64,000 nucleotides of DNA from Lineus longissimus (Eukaryota > Nemertea > Pilidiophora > Heteronemertea > Lineidae), in the NCBI RefSeq assembly GCF_910592395.1, contig NC_088316.1, positions 8,182,001-8,246,000 on the forward strand. The letters run 5' to 3'. The notes under the pieces are model-generated. The model was given only the letters and a program-made list of their open reading frames with translations, did no database searches and was not told where the DNA came from. This document shows, piece after piece, positions 44,021 through 55,850 of the stretch (within the stretch, counting starts at the first letter, position 1; the number at the start of each line of letters is the position of its first letter). Made by a program: the position numbers and the translations under genes.

Positions 44021-44324
44021 TTATCAGAGAAACTCATACATACTGTACTTCCTAACCTAAGGTTAACAGTGAGAAATATGGCCGCCGAGAATAATTTATT
44101 CCGGTAATGCCCATTTATAATTTAGTGATAGCCAAGGCCATCACGTGGCGTGATAGAGGTTTGACTGGTTCAATCTGTGTTTCAATAGTGAAACTAACAA
44201 ATCTGAAGTAGAGTGAAATTAACAACTGTCACGAGCTTTGAGTGGAAATGAACATTGTTGAATGGTATAAAGACCATGACTGCTTGAAAGACTTCATAGA
44301 AGCCCTAGCTTAGCTTGCATAATC
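44021..44324. other. No gene recognised; flank of the pogo-like relic
   Basis: Nothing recognisable; may include 5' untranslated sequence of the pogo-like gene. Confidence 0.4.
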
Positions 44325-45942
44325 ATGGCACGCAGAATGTTCGCGTCTTACTCTTTAAAAGAAAAGCTGAAGTACATAGACGGGTACCGAAACCAACAAA
44401 GATGCGTAAGGCTGTATTCAGAAGAGCACAACATCAAGAAGGCCACGTTCCTGTCTTGGTTGCGCAAGGAGGAGACAATTCGCCACAATTTTGACCACAG
44501 CAAAAAAAGGGGCCAAGAGCGCAAGGTCAAGGACCGCGATGTCGGTGAGTTGCACTTTAACCCCTCACTCTGAAAACTAGGGGTACAATAGAGGTGCTAT
44601 GGCGTGTACATGTATAGCAATTTTTTTGCTGTATAGCACCTTTTTTACCCATCAGCCCGACGGGTATTGTCAAAGCGTCCGATGTCCGTCTGTACGTTTG
44701 TGGACAATTTTGCCATGAAACTTGTTGTTGTGTATCTTGGGGTGAATATAGAGGAAGGTTCCTTGCGAAATTTGGCGTGATCCGATATTCAATATGGCTG
44801 TCAGGTTGCAAATAATGAATTACTATGTTTTGTCTTTCAGGGTATTGGCCTGAGATGGAAGTTGAGATGTCGGAGTGGTTTCGTGATAAAAGACAAATTG
44901 GTATGCTAGTCAGTATCGAAGATTTAAAGGAGAGGGCGATGATCAAGTTTCAACAGTGGTGGGACCAGCTTCCTGAAGAAACCCAAGCCGACATTGTAAC
45001 TAGTAAACCTGAACGCTCAAACCTTGCTGCATCAAATGGTTGGTTTGAAGGTTTCAAGAAAAGATAAACTCAGAATGAGTCTATTGTTTTCAAGTGAAAC
45101 AACAATTCTGCTGATAAGCTGTTTCTCTTAGTATACCTCTCAAAATGCTTAATGCTAAAATGGTTAAATAAAGTGTATAGCGCTTTCATCATGTTCATCC
45201 CAATCATGTTAACATCTCTGCTATTTCAATTTCTAGACAAAACATTTCCCTGCGAAAAGTGACGAAAGATACCAGGGGACATATTTACAAAGCCCTCGCA
45301 ACTTTTCGACCACGCTAATCTTTTGTCTGACAGTCAGTGAACAATAGGGTGTATGCAGGTGAAAAATAGATTTGCGTGGTCGCAGAGATGCGAGGGCTTT
45401 GTAAATACGGCCCCAGGACGATACCTAGGACGCTGAGAATCTCATTGCCGAGTTCCGTGCCAACTTTTTTCAAACAGTTGGAGAGATGGCATTCCGCATC
45501 ATCGGCAACATGGACGAAACGTTCATGCAGATGGACAGTATACACAACAGGACGTATGAACAAACAGGTTCTCCACAGATCAACATCAAGAGCAGTCGGG
45601 GAAGCAGGTGGACTAGTGCAGTTCATTCCACCTGGCTGTACGGCATTTGTGCAGCCGTTAGACTGCACCGTTATGCGCGCATTCAAAGCCAGGGCACGCA
45701 ATGCGTGGAAAGCATGGAAAACAACCAACACTGGTGAGGATGGACAGTGTCCACGAATTCCATGGGAAGCTGTTCTTGAAATTGTGTCTGCATCATGGGA
45801 TGGGATTGCCTTGGAGGCTATTGTCCGAGCTTGGGGCGCGGCAGGGCCCTTGCACTATCCAGCTGATGTGGATGATTTACTGATTGGCAATGAGGAATTG
45901 GATGATGAAGACGGCCTTGAATTTGACATGAATATAGAGTAA
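44325..45942 (+). pseudogene. Pogo/Tigger-type transposase relic (DDE_1, CENP-B-like)
   Basis: Exon 1 (44325-44544, donor GTGAGT) encodes a psq-like helix-turn-helix (YSLKEKLKYIDGYRNQQ, SEEHNIKKATFLSWLR). Exon 2 starts at 44841 after TTTCAG and encodes the CENP-B-type domain (EMSEWFRDKRQIG, ASNGWFEGFKKR), then TAA at 45065-45067. A MITE at 45275-45414 interrupts the next part. The nuclease resumes with MAFRIIGNMDETFMQMD (first catalytic aspartate, in the frame of 45486) and, in another frame, VQFIPPGCTAFVQPLDCTVM and IPWEAVLEIVSASWD. The segment between, with the second aspartate, is missing. It ends near 45942. Pogo-type transposases act on TA targets; this copy is dead. Confidence 0.82.
45275..45414. 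mobile_element. 140-bp MITE in the pogo-like relic
   Basis: Ends GGGGACATATTTACAAAGCC and, inverted, GGGGCCGTATTTACAAAGCC pair for about 35 bp with few mismatches (continuing CTCGCA). It interrupts the transposase relic. The target duplication was not resolved. Confidence 0.8.
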
Positions 45943-47479
45943 TTACAGACTGAGAATAGGCCTACGTTTTCCAGTAATGTAAAGATTCAGTGCACAGCGA
46001 TCCTATTTACGCCAATTTGTCAATAAAGGTTGCAATCAAGAAATTTCGTTCAAGTGTTTTACCTCAATGATTAAACAGTTGCTCCTTAAGAGCACCCAAC
46101 AATTGAAAAGCCAGGGGCTTTCGCACGAGCGTACAATGGTTAATGACTAGTGTCTGTCTAGCCACAATACCAGCCCGATTATCAAGAAATGCGGAAATGA
46201 TCACCAGGCCTCGGATAACATTTCCTGTAATGCACACGTCCATTGTTGGCACGCATGACTACTGAATTAAAATCACTATTGAAACGCAAATTGAACCCTC
46301 AAACCCCTATCAAAGGGAAATTACAAACAGTGGGCATTACCGGAAATAATTTATTCTTGGCGGACATAATCCTTACTGTTAACTTTAGGTTAGGAAGTAC
46401 AGTATATACTGATCAAAATGTATACAGGTTTCATCCTCTTTCTGCAGTGTATACGTATAAGTATCGGCCATGGCATAAGTCTTTGATTGCAACCTCCCGA
46501 TTAGATGCCACGGATGACCTATATCAATAGGGTGATCATGCATCAGCCCAATTCGACCAATATGGTTTGGCGCAAAAGATCAACATCATCCTCATCGTCC
46601 GTCTTAGTCATCATCATCATAGGATACAACACAAATCAACATTAAAACCCCCCAAAAATAAAAAAAAGACTAAATTGAAGACACATTGGCAGGAACATGC
46701 GTAATCATCATTCTTCATGGCTACGTACACGGTGATGATGTTCCCCATTCTGGCAGGTGATTCAAATAACATACGGAATTAGGTGCTCGTTTCTAGCTTT
46801 TAAAAAGGCTACAGGTGCTCTGTTATAGGTTATTCATTTAATTTGTTTTTCTATAAACCAGGAGCCGTGAATTATGGGGTAAAGATTTTTTCCCTCAGTT
46901 ATAGAGAGAGATACACGTTACACCCATTAAACTATTCATTTTTGGATAGCCCTTCGTCTAAGTTTCTCAATGATACCAAATATGCCACCCTGTGAGGGTC
47001 AAGTTGTGACCTTGAGGATGACCTTGACCTTGAGTCGTGTTGGGGGTGCACCTTCAGAAGACAGGCTAGAGGGTCCAAAAACATTGATATATTGTTATTC
47101 TTGCCTCTTCTGTGAACCCTTGGAAGTACTCTATACAATACAAATTTGTAATTTTTTTTAAATTTCGGGGGTCCCTGACTCCCTGACCTCCCCAGCTTCT
47201 CCGGCCCCCAAATGGTCTAAAGTAGACGAGGCACATATTCAGAGCATTCCCATGTCAGCTAGAGCCTCGTAGAGAACAATGTCGCCATCTATACGATCAT
47301 CGATGGTCATGGAACTAGGCAAGCCTATGTGAGAAATTACAATAGTACCTGGTAACCAAATGTGCAGAAATGAACGCAAGACGGTTAAATGGTTAATTTC
47401 CTGCCTCACATCCCCAGTAACAGAAGTTCAATACACCTTGACTGAGTTAATATTATGTAACAGGTTTTAATGATCTCAC
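45943..47479. other. No gene recognised
   Basis: Intronic sequence. No convincing coding region or repeat boundary. ORFs of up to 95 codons show no motif. The sequence near 46980-47060 has a degenerate TTGACC repeat. Confidence 0.45.
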
Positions 47480-47623
47480 CATTAACAGAAACCACACCAA
47501 CGTGGCGCCTCCTTGTTGACATCTCAGCAACATGGAACCATGTATCTTTGCGAAGGTTATAGCATTCAATGCTACGAAATGGATCTCCCTCGGCTCCTCG
47601 ACCTCCAACACAGAACATCACAC
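47480..47623 (-). CDS. KLHL8: KLHL8-like gene, Kelch exon (upstream of the two)
   Basis: A 144-nt exon with acceptor TTTCAG (phase 1) and donor GTGAGA (phase 1) encodes GVMFCVGGRGAEGDPFRSIE followed by the Kelch blade residues CYNLRKDTWFHVAEMSTRRR and HVGVVSVNG. The GGRG..GDPFRSIECY start and RRRHVGV end match the first Kelch blade of KLHL8 closely. Joined to the exon at 17664-17775 it gives two consecutive blades. BTB and BACK domain exons should lie upstream at higher coordinates but are not visible in the remaining 16 kb. The open frame is clean, in contrast to the surrounding elements. Confidence 0.88.
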
Positions 47624-49115
47624 CTGAAATAATCAACCAGTGACCTTATTTCAATACTAAATGCTACAGCAGATGATTACCATGTAGAGCTCAAACAAGA
47701 AAAGTCCCCAAGGAAGGAGTTAGATAGGTCAGGTTAAGTTATTTGTAGTCACCGATAGGGATCTCACATCTTCTCACAGCACATCAAAACTATTTAAGCT
47801 TGCATCCAAGGAATATACCATTGTTACCTGTCCATTTTAGGTTTAACAATTAGCACCATTATTTTGGCCAGAATGTGAAATCATAAAGCAATTAAAACTC
47901 ATTCACAATGAAGTGAATGATGGTTTCAAGGGTGGGAGGCTGCTCTCTGGAAAACTAAGAACTGACTCCAGCCATTGAAATTGGCAATCACTTCGTTCTG
48001 AGAAAGTTCCAATTGCTTAACATTTTCATGTTCAAGCCAAAATGATGGAGCAAGTTTCCAAAGCAATGGATGTAATGTGCCGAAAGTATTTACGAAAAAA
48101 GAAACTGATACTGGGATTTGCCCTACCTGCGAAAAAAGGGGTCTCTTTTGAAAATGCTCACAAGGTAAGTAAGTTGTTTGTCGACCAGCCTACTCATTTG
48201 AAAGTTGATTGCATCGATTATAATGAGTAGGCAGAGTTCTGAATATTGAGCAGTTGGAAATTTGGACAGAGACTATTAGATGAGCAGGGAGGAGAGGCAA
48301 TACACAAGGAATTTAATAGACTAGCTGCGAGGGCCTGGGGTGCTCAAACAGAGCTGGACAAACTAAGGATCCTTTGTGAAGAACGGATGCTGGAAACGTC
48401 TAAAGGTTTAAGATATAAATGTTGACAGACAGATTTTGCACAGGAAGCATAAGGCTCGGTGCACATTCAACAGTTCAACTTAAACAGCGTTGTAAAGCCC
48501 TCTTTTAAAAGGTTTTGTCTTTTGAAATTTTAGAATACGGTATAAATACACCAAACTAGTGAAGAATGGTTATCATTGGCCATTACAGTGTGACTGCAAG
48601 GGTTAATTTTGATGTATATTTTAATTTCATCTGTTAAATTGTCATGTACATATAAATATGATGTAGAAATCACTTTATTTTCCAGATGAAATCTTGCATA
48701 AGCCATTTCAGTGTCTAAATATTGTGAATTGTAGCGCTGGAAAGCTTCGTTTGACAAGCTGATTACCTACCCATAAAAATATAGTCCAGTAATAAACTCT
48801 TCTCATTGTATTCAGCAGGTTAAGAACACATATCTGAAGGCACTTTTTGACCCTTGAATTTTTTTGAAGAGATATAAATCAAATTAAATTGGTGATAATT
48901 GTAGCTTTTTTGTCTGACGATTATCTGGGGAATTCCCTACTTCTCTTGTATAACTTAACAATTCAATTGTACTACTATGATGATATGTTCATATACATCC
49001 TTCTTTGATAGTAAAATATCATAATATCTCAACCATTCCCGTGTTAATGAGGTAAATTGTAATTAGTTCATCAGCCAAAAAGCACTGTCTCAGTGTAGTG
49101 ACCTCGGTATCCTAC
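47624..49115. other. Unassigned; one possible plus-strand exon
   Basis: The frame at 48042-48165 (MMEQVSKAMDVMCRKYLRKK...ENAHK) ends in a GTAAGT donor and could be an element exon. A related-looking stretch near 48280-48420 (GEAIHKEFNRLAARAWG) has stops around it. I recognise neither. The rest is AT-rich. Confidence 0.4.
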
Positions 49116-49553
49116 TTAAAGTAGGCCATATAGATAAAGCTGATCACAGGTTTTTTCTCGCTGTGGTAAACAAACAACTAAGTGAGCAGTACTGACGGTG
49201 CCATGGCTTCCAATTGTCACTCTAACTCCTCTTAACGCCAAACCTATTGGCGCTGTGATGACACCAGCTTTTGCAGACACACCAACAGATCCAGCTGCTA
49301 TGCTGGTTAAATTAAGAAAGTGGCTAATGCCAGAAACTGCATTGAATGCCTTTTTATATTTTGAGAATATCTTTCTCCTAAACTCAATCTCTTCCTCCAC
49401 ATACTTCTTGACTTCACAAATCTGTTGGAGTCTAAATTCTTGGGGCTTACATATATCAACGGCAGCATAGGCAGGTAGCGAAGAAGCAGGTAGCGAAGCA
49501 TACAGCGTAGCCGGTAAATCAGGGTAAATTTTATTTTCGGTACTCTCACTCAT
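49116..49553 (-). CDS. Polinton-associated membrane protein (ORF)
   Basis: A 145-codon frame from ATG at 49551-49553. The N-terminus is alanine/proline-rich, then a helical region with FRLQQICEVKKYVEEEIEFR and KYKKAFNAV, then a glycine/alanine/valine-rich hydrophobic stretch. This is the pattern of a small membrane protein common in Polintons/adintoviruses. The C-terminal 25 or so residues look unlike the family, suggesting truncation. It lies on the same strand and downstream of the integrase and the ORF at 49716. Confidence 0.6.
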   Translation of the reverse strand: MSESTENKIYPDLPATLYASLPASSLPAYAAVDICKPQEFRLQQICEVKKYVEEEIEFRRKIFSKYKKAFNAVSGISHFLNLTSIAAGSVGVSAKAGVITAPIGLALRGVRVTIGSHGTVSTAHLVVCLPQREKTCDQLYLYGLL

Positions 49554-49715
49554 TTGTTAACATATTTTAAGTGTAACCATTTCAAATATGAGATATACTA
49601 GAATCGGCCGAAGTTGGAACAACACTTTGTGGACTGCTTGATGTCATTCTAATAATAGAGGCTAAACGAATCAAAACTGCCTTAGATGGAATGCCAGCTT
49701 CATGGGAAAAGCCAC

Positions 49716-50168
49716 TTATGCTGGAAGGTCAACTTCTGTTAGTAAACCCCAAAAGATCTCATATCCCTCTGTTAATGGTAAGGTATAATGCAGTGGTTCT
49801 CTACTGAAAGTGGTGATGGCAAATTTACCAGTAGACTCCTCTAATATAAAACGAACCACATTCTTGGGCAGATTTTGACCCTCCATTTGTTTACGGAATT
49901 CTTTAATGAAAGACTTTACTGTGTATAAACCATCAGGAAGTATAATAGTGTATTCATTGTTGGATCTTCTGTTAACATTGACCACCCTAATTACCAAAGT
50001 ATTGTTTCCCAGTTTCCTAGAAATGTTGTAAAACGTACAGGGGAATCCTGCGAGTATAATTCTCATACTACCAACAGTAGTCAACGGCTCATCCAACTGA
50101 ATTGTCAGATCATTGCTATTTTGACCATCTAACCACTTAGACTCAATCATAACTATTTTTTCACGCAT
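49716..50168 (-). CDS. Polinton ORF of unknown role (possible structural protein)
   Basis: An intact 150-codon frame from ATG at 50166-50168. It begins with a beta-rich stretch (LTIQLDEPL, MRIILAGFPCTFYNIS) and ends FWGLLTEVDLPA. Similar proteins with a xxxQLxxPLxLxGxWEVAL-type start occur in Polintons, but their function is not established to my knowledge. It is open throughout, although its neighbours are decayed. A role as minor capsid or fibre is only a guess. Confidence 0.5.
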   Translation of the reverse strand: MREKIVMIESKWLDGQNSNDLTIQLDEPLTTVGSMRIILAGFPCTFYNISRKLGNNTLVIRVVNVNRRSNNEYTIILPDGLYTVKSFIKEFRKQMEGQNLPKNVVRFILEESTGKFAITTFSREPLHYTLPLTEGYEIFWGLLTEVDLPA

Positions 50169-50905
50169 TTATTTAAGTTAGTTTTTGTTTCTATTTTGGA
50201 GAGCCAACTCCCGTTGGAAAAGCCAGCTCCTGTCAGGGTGTTTTTTAAGGTCTGCTTTTTTATGTTTTTTAAAACTTTTTTATATATTGACTTTTTCATT
50301 GTTTTAGTGGTGTTTTTTTGGTGATTTTTAAGTGTTTTTTTAAGTTGAATTTTTTGGTCTTTTCTTAACTGTTTCTTTTCATTTTTGGTGTTTTTGGTTT
50401 TTCTTTATCCCGCTGGTGTTCAGTTTATTGGACAAACGAGATTTCATGGTGGTGGTTTTTATTTTCCCCATTGTAAACAAAGTAAATCTCAGGATTTCCC
50501 TTCAGGGTTTCCCTCTAAACTTTTGTGATTTCGTTGTGGAGGGTAAACTGTGATTTCAACAATTCTCCCCAATTCTGAAAACTCTAGAGTAATTTCCAAT
50601 CTGTCACCAATTTTCCTTTGTGTTTCAGAAATATCTTTGATTTTGTATTTGCAGTCAATTTCCTAGGTCTTCAAGCTTACCAAAATTATTTTTTGTTTCA
50701 GGTTTGAAATCTTCGTTAAAGTCTTCTAAAAATGTAGAAAGATTTTCGCTCCCTTCAACACCTTGATTTTTAGTTTTTTTCTCCTCCATTTAAAATACAT
50801 TATTTTTGTTAAATGGAGGTTTTGCCAAGATTTTAACAGCTTAAGAAAAAACTTATATCTTAAATGGAACGTACAAAGAGCAGTACTCGCTCAAATAACA
50901 AAATA
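50169..50905 (-). pseudogene. Degenerate Polinton ORF in T-rich sequence
   Basis: On the minus strand from about 50790 there is an ATG start (MEEKKTKNQGVEG) with an acidic stretch (LSTFLEDFNEDFKPET), a stop after about 44 codons and continuation in another frame (DCKYKIKDISETQ, ITLEFSELGRIVEITV) to about 50470. Bases 50200-50450 are strongly T-rich (lysine-rich on the minus strand) and have no clean frame. No family recognised beyond its location in the Polinton relic. Confidence 0.45.
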
Positions 50906-52507
50906 AATGAAATGGCCATGGGCCATTGTGCTCACCGTAAAGATATTTGGTGCTTTGGAATTCATCCCGGTTAAGAAACATTGTACATGTATAGTATATA
51001 GGTCAAACCAAAGTCGGTATAACATGTGATGTACCATTGCTTGGAGTAAGTACCATCAGAATATCATCAAAAACAAGTCACGTATAAACGAGATACTGCA
51101 CTTTTTACCTATTTTAGTTTGGCCTCCTGGTGGCCAAGTTGAGTACCAGATCAGATCGAAATTCGGAGTCCAAGGTTACATGAGGTAGGGAGTCATGTGT
51201 ACCAAATTTCAAGTTCACAGCTTAAGTGGTTAAACGTGCCATAGTTACACTCAAAGACCAATTTATGCAATTTGACCTCTGTGACCTTGAAAAGCAGGTC
51301 AAATCAAAAACTCATACGATATATGTGATGTATCCTTGCTAGGAGAACCTACCATGAAAATGTTATTGAAAACGAATCACTAATAAGCGAGATATCACAC
51401 TTACTAGGTTTTCACTTTTGGCCCCTGGTGGCCAAGTTGAGAATCAGACCGGACTGAAATTCAGGGTCAGAGGTCACCTGACCAAAGGGGGTCCTTTGCA
51501 CAAAGTCTCAAGTACATAGCCTTAGTGGTTAAGAAACGTGCCACAGTTACGCTCGAATGGCCAATTTATGCCATTTGACCTCTATGACCTTGACAAGTAC
51601 GTCAAATCAAAAACCTTAAAAACAATATCTACCATAAAAGTTACCAAAAACGAATCAGTAATAAGCAAAATATGGCACTATTCAAATTTTTGGTTTGAGC
51701 CCCCTGGTGGCCAAGTTAAGAATCAGACCGGACCGAAAATCAGTGTCACAGGTCTGACATAGGGGGTCATGTGTACCAAGTTTAAAGTTCATAGCTTAAG
51801 TGGTTAAGAAACGTGCCATAGTTACACACAAACGGCAAATTCACACCATTTAACCTCTGTGACCTTTAAAATAAGGTCAAATCAAAAACTTGTAAAATAT
51901 ATGATGTATCCTTGATCTGAGTACCTACCATAAAAATAAAATTGAAAACAAGTCACTATTAGTCAAGATATTGCACTTTTTACCCTTTTTAGTTTTGGCC
52001 CCCTGGTGGCAAAGTCCAGAATCAGACCGAAACTCGGTGTCAGAGGTTATATGATGTAGGGAGTCATGTGTACCAAATTTCAAGTTCATAGCTTTATTGA
52101 TTAAGAAACGTGCTACAGTTACACTTAAAAAGGGCAAATTTATGCCATTTGACCTCTGTGACCTTGAAAAGTATGTCAAATCAAAAACACATATGATATG
52201 TCATATATCCTTTCTAGGAGTACCTACCATAAAAATTCCATCAAAAACAAATCACTAATAAGTGAGATATCACACTATTTATATTTTCAGTTTTAGCACC
52301 CTAGTTGCCAAGTCAAGAATCAGACCGGACCGAAATTCAGTGTCAAAGGTCATCTGACCTAGGGGGTCATGCATACAAAGTTTTGAGTGCATAGCCCTAG
52401 CAGTTAAGAAACGTGCCACTGTTTTTGAAATAGGTTACGACGGACGACAGACGACGGACGCGGACGGACACTGCGCTGTATAGACTCCTCTACGGTGAGC
52501 CAAAAAG
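50906..52507. repeat. CTCACC/GGTGAG repeat family, copy with about five units, inside Polinton relic
   Basis: It starts AATGAAATGGCCATGGGCCA and ends CTCCTCTACGGTGAGCCAAAA. CTGGTGGCCAA-type cores lie near 51125, 51420, 51699, 51998 and (degenerate) 52300, spaced 279-302 bp. A (GGAC)n-like tract precedes the end. It separates the integrase from the other Polinton ORFs. Confidence 0.9.
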
Positions 52508-52829
52508 CCTCTAAAAAAACACTCTAAAAACACTCTAAAAAACACTTTAAAATTTAACTTTAAAAATTCAACTTGAAATTGATGACCTTTGACACTTTGA
52601 CACAAATTGATTTTATGTAGTATCTTTGTATCCTTTTGTATCCTTTTCATTCAACTAAACCATATTTTTCCCCCTGAACACTTTCGCAGCGTAAAACTTT
52701 TTCAATTTTGTACTCGATCTATTCTGGGTTTGGGACGTAATTTAACTCTTCTGTGTAAAAATAACCGTCTATAATTTCTGATTGATAATCCTCAAGTTGG
52801 TAGACAATAGGTTTTGTGAAATTATTTGT

Positions 52830-53610
52830 TTTATCTTAAAAATTTCTTCTGTAAAATTGGAAGGTAACCTTTAGAAAATATTGTTTTGTATTTGGTTATC
52901 TTCACGTTGTCACCAAGCTTGTATTTTGGTTGACCATAATCTTTAAGTAGCAATGCGCTGTAGAGACTGTACCAGACTGTTCTGGCATTATCATCATTTC
53001 TTCTTTCTTGTTTGAGAATGTTGAGAACCATTGGATGTTATTTTTCTCCAGTAATTCTTTCAGAAATTTGGTGTAGAATTCTGTACCATCATCAAATTGT
53101 AGTTTCTCGGGCTTGGCTTCTTTGAAAATAGTGACAAATAAATCTGTAACTTCTTCTCCCTTCTTAGACTTGAGAGGTAAAGCCCAAGCGTAACAACTGA
53201 ATAAATCAATGACAGTTAAAATGTATCTGAAGTTTTTATTGTCTTTTGATACTTCTGTAAATCCACTAAATCGGCTTGCCATTGTTGATCCACGTCAGAG
53301 ACCATTGTTTTTCAGAAAGTGAATTTTTGGGTGATTGGTTTATGTAGTTGGTAGGTTGGTAAATTGGCTAGGATTTCCTTTAGTTCTCTGCACTTGATCA
53401 ACCTTCCAGCAGAAGCTGGCGCTCCATCAGATTTTATTTTTCTCCGAAGTTGACTTGCGTTTGTCTAGGCCGAAGTGCTTTGGGGGGTATGTACAAGTCT
53501 CTCAGATATTGCTCCTTTGAAATTTCTTTCCCCAGAATTTCTTTCTGCGGGGGTTTTGCCGAATGTAACAACGCATACGGTGCAGCCGGTTTCGCTGTAG
53601 GATTCTCCAT
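52830..53610 (-). pseudogene. Polinton retroviral-like integrase, degenerate
   Basis: ATG at 53608-53610 starts an N-terminal segment (KPAAPYALLHSAKPPQ) which stops near 53450. Further on come LHKPITQKF, DVDQQWQADLVD with the first catalytic aspartate, then after a frameshift near 53265 SKDNKNFRYILTVIDLFS, YAWALPLKS and LQFDDGTEFYTKFL with the second aspartate. The segment with the catalytic glutamate is deleted: sequence jumps after FSTFSNKK into the tail (DYGQPKYKLGDNVKITKY, FSKGYLP). The tail matches the relic at 16570-16715. It would catalyse strand transfer of Polinton ends; this copy is inactive. Confidence 0.85.
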
Positions 53611-53720
53611 TTATTTAACTATCATTTTCTCACAGTTTGTAAATTGCTGGAATGATAATTGGTACTGTAGTAAATGCTGTTGCCTTTTCGGGGGCAGGAT
53701 ATCTTTTCAAGGCCATAGAT

Positions 53721-55014
53721 AATGAAATAATCCAGGGACCATGTGCTCACCTGTGTCAAAGGACCTTGAAAAGTAGGTAATGAAATGTCCTTGGGACATT
53801 GTGCTCACCTGGGAATGATGTATTGGTGGATGAAATGAGACATGGAGGTTTAATATTGACTGCTAAATGTGGCAATTTGAATGACACTTTTAGAATTTGA
53901 CCTAGACTTTGCAGTTGTGAAGAATGATCAATATGCATGTTATTGTTGCCTTGTTGATGTACATCAACCAACAGGGAAGGACTTGTTGCCAGAGGGACAT
54001 TTCCTACTACTCCACTGGAATAGAAATCCTACCTAACTTTAGTGCCACCTGTTCCCACATGTGGTGCCCACGTACAGATTGTTGTTAATGATAATGAAAT
54101 AGTCCAGGGACCATGTGCTCACCTGTGTCAAAGGACCTTGAAAAGTAGGTGAATGAAATGTCCTTGGGACATTGTACTCACATGGGAATGATGTATTGGT
54201 GTATAAAATGAGACATGGAGGTTTAATATTGACTGCTAAATGTGGCAATTTGAATGACACTTTTAGAATTTGACCTAGACTTTGCAGTTGTGTGCAGAAT
54301 GATCAATATGCATGTTATTGTTGCCTCGTTGAGGGGTTTACAGATATTAATGTTGCCTTCTTATGGATTAAAGCAGAATGATGTATCTGTTGAGGGGGGT
54401 CTAGTATAGGCTACATGTTCATGCATAGCATACATTGCTTCATGTCATGCATGCATGCATGCATGTATACATACTATTTTCATGCTAACATAGGCCTAGA
54501 CTAGAGCATGAGAGGGTAGGCCTACTTCAGTTCACCTATGACTATGGTGGAATAGGCGAGATATCCAATAATTTGGGCAGTTAAATCTTCCATCAAGTCA
54601 TTGACAAGAAAATAGTCAGTTCAGTAGGCCTTCTAATAATATTCATTGGTCAAAAAAATGTCAGACTCAACATATAATATCAACATGCACTGCAGAAATG
54701 GCAGAAGCACATGGAATGGAATGGCAAAATAGGCATTCAATTTTGAGTCATCTTAAATAAAAAGTAACATTGAACATACAAACTGCACTGCACATGCACA
54801 TGGAATGGCATTTTTAGTGATATTGGCTGTTCTACACACAGGAACAAGGCAAAATGGGAAATCATAATGAGTCATCTTGGCTGTTCTACCAACGGGGATT
54901 TCACCCCTCTTATTCCTGGCACCGCATTATCATTGTTGACGGACTACTGATGGACAGACGGACAGACGACGGACGCTGGACGTGATGACATAAGCTCCCC
55001 AGGTGAGCTAAAAA
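53721..55014. repeat. CTCACC/GGTGAG repeat family, variant with a 368-bp tandem duplication
   Basis: AATGAAATAATCCAGGGACC at 53721 recurs almost exactly near 54090 and the following about 240 bp are repeated (CCTTGAAAAGTAGGT, TGTGGCAATTTGAATGACAC). The copy ends CTCCCCAGGTGAGCTAAAA. A (GCAT)n tract lies at about 54447-54470. Confidence 0.8.
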
Positions 55015-55850
55015 CTGCAGACGATATATGATGTTAGAAGTACCTACCATATTTTTTTCAAACTTTTCGGACCAGTATTAAGCGAATAATGGCATATTAT
55101 CACTTTTGACGTTTGGCCAAACCGTGAATAATATGACGCCAAGATTTGGTTTCTGAGTAGGGGGGGTCACCCAGGGGTACATTTGTACAAAATTTGAGAT
55201 CTTTGGCTAAAGCGGTAACAAAACCTGCCACCATTCTCTAACGGCGGTGCCACCAGACACCCTTGATCCTTTGGCCTTGAAAAGTAGGTCGGAAAAAGTA
55301 ATGCGGTGGATATATGATGCACCATTGCTAGAAGTACAACCATATTTTTTTACAACTTTTTGGACCAGTAATAAGGGAGCAATCGCATATTTTCACTTTT
55401 GACGTTAGGCCCCCTGGTGGCCAAACCGTGAATCAAGATGCCACAATTCGGTCTCTTTGTAGCGGTCACCCAGGGGTACATTTGTACTAAATTTGAGATC
55501 TCTGGCTTAAGTGGTTACAAAACGTGCTGTCATTGTCTAATGGCAGTGCTGCCAACAGACTTTGACCTCTACGACCTTGAAATGTACGTCAAATCAAAAA
55601 CCTGGAGGATATGTGATGTAGCATTGCTAGAAGTACCTACCATATTTTTTTCAAATTATTCTGACCAGTATTAAGGGAGAAAACGCATGTTTTCTCTTTT
55701 GACGTTTGGCCCCCCTGGTGGCCAAACCGTGAATCATATGAGGTCGCGATTTGGTCTCTGAGTAGCGGTCACCAAGGGGTACATGTGTACCAAGTTGGAG
55801 TTCAATAGCTTCAGCGGAAATGAAACATGCTGTCTGACGATGTACAACGA
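55015..55850. repeat. CTCACC/GGTGAG repeat family, second subfamily, 3'-truncated
   Basis: Units of a variant with GACCAGTATTAAG and ..TTGACGTTTGGCCCCCTGGTGGCCAAAC (55428, 55710), joined without terminal sequence to the Polinton ORF at about 55850. Confidence 0.75.

Noticed and set aside
52902-53282. SGTVSTAH in the integrase and GTVSTAH in the 49116 ORF as a shared motif
   Set aside because: DNA-level flanks do not match; taken as coincidence.
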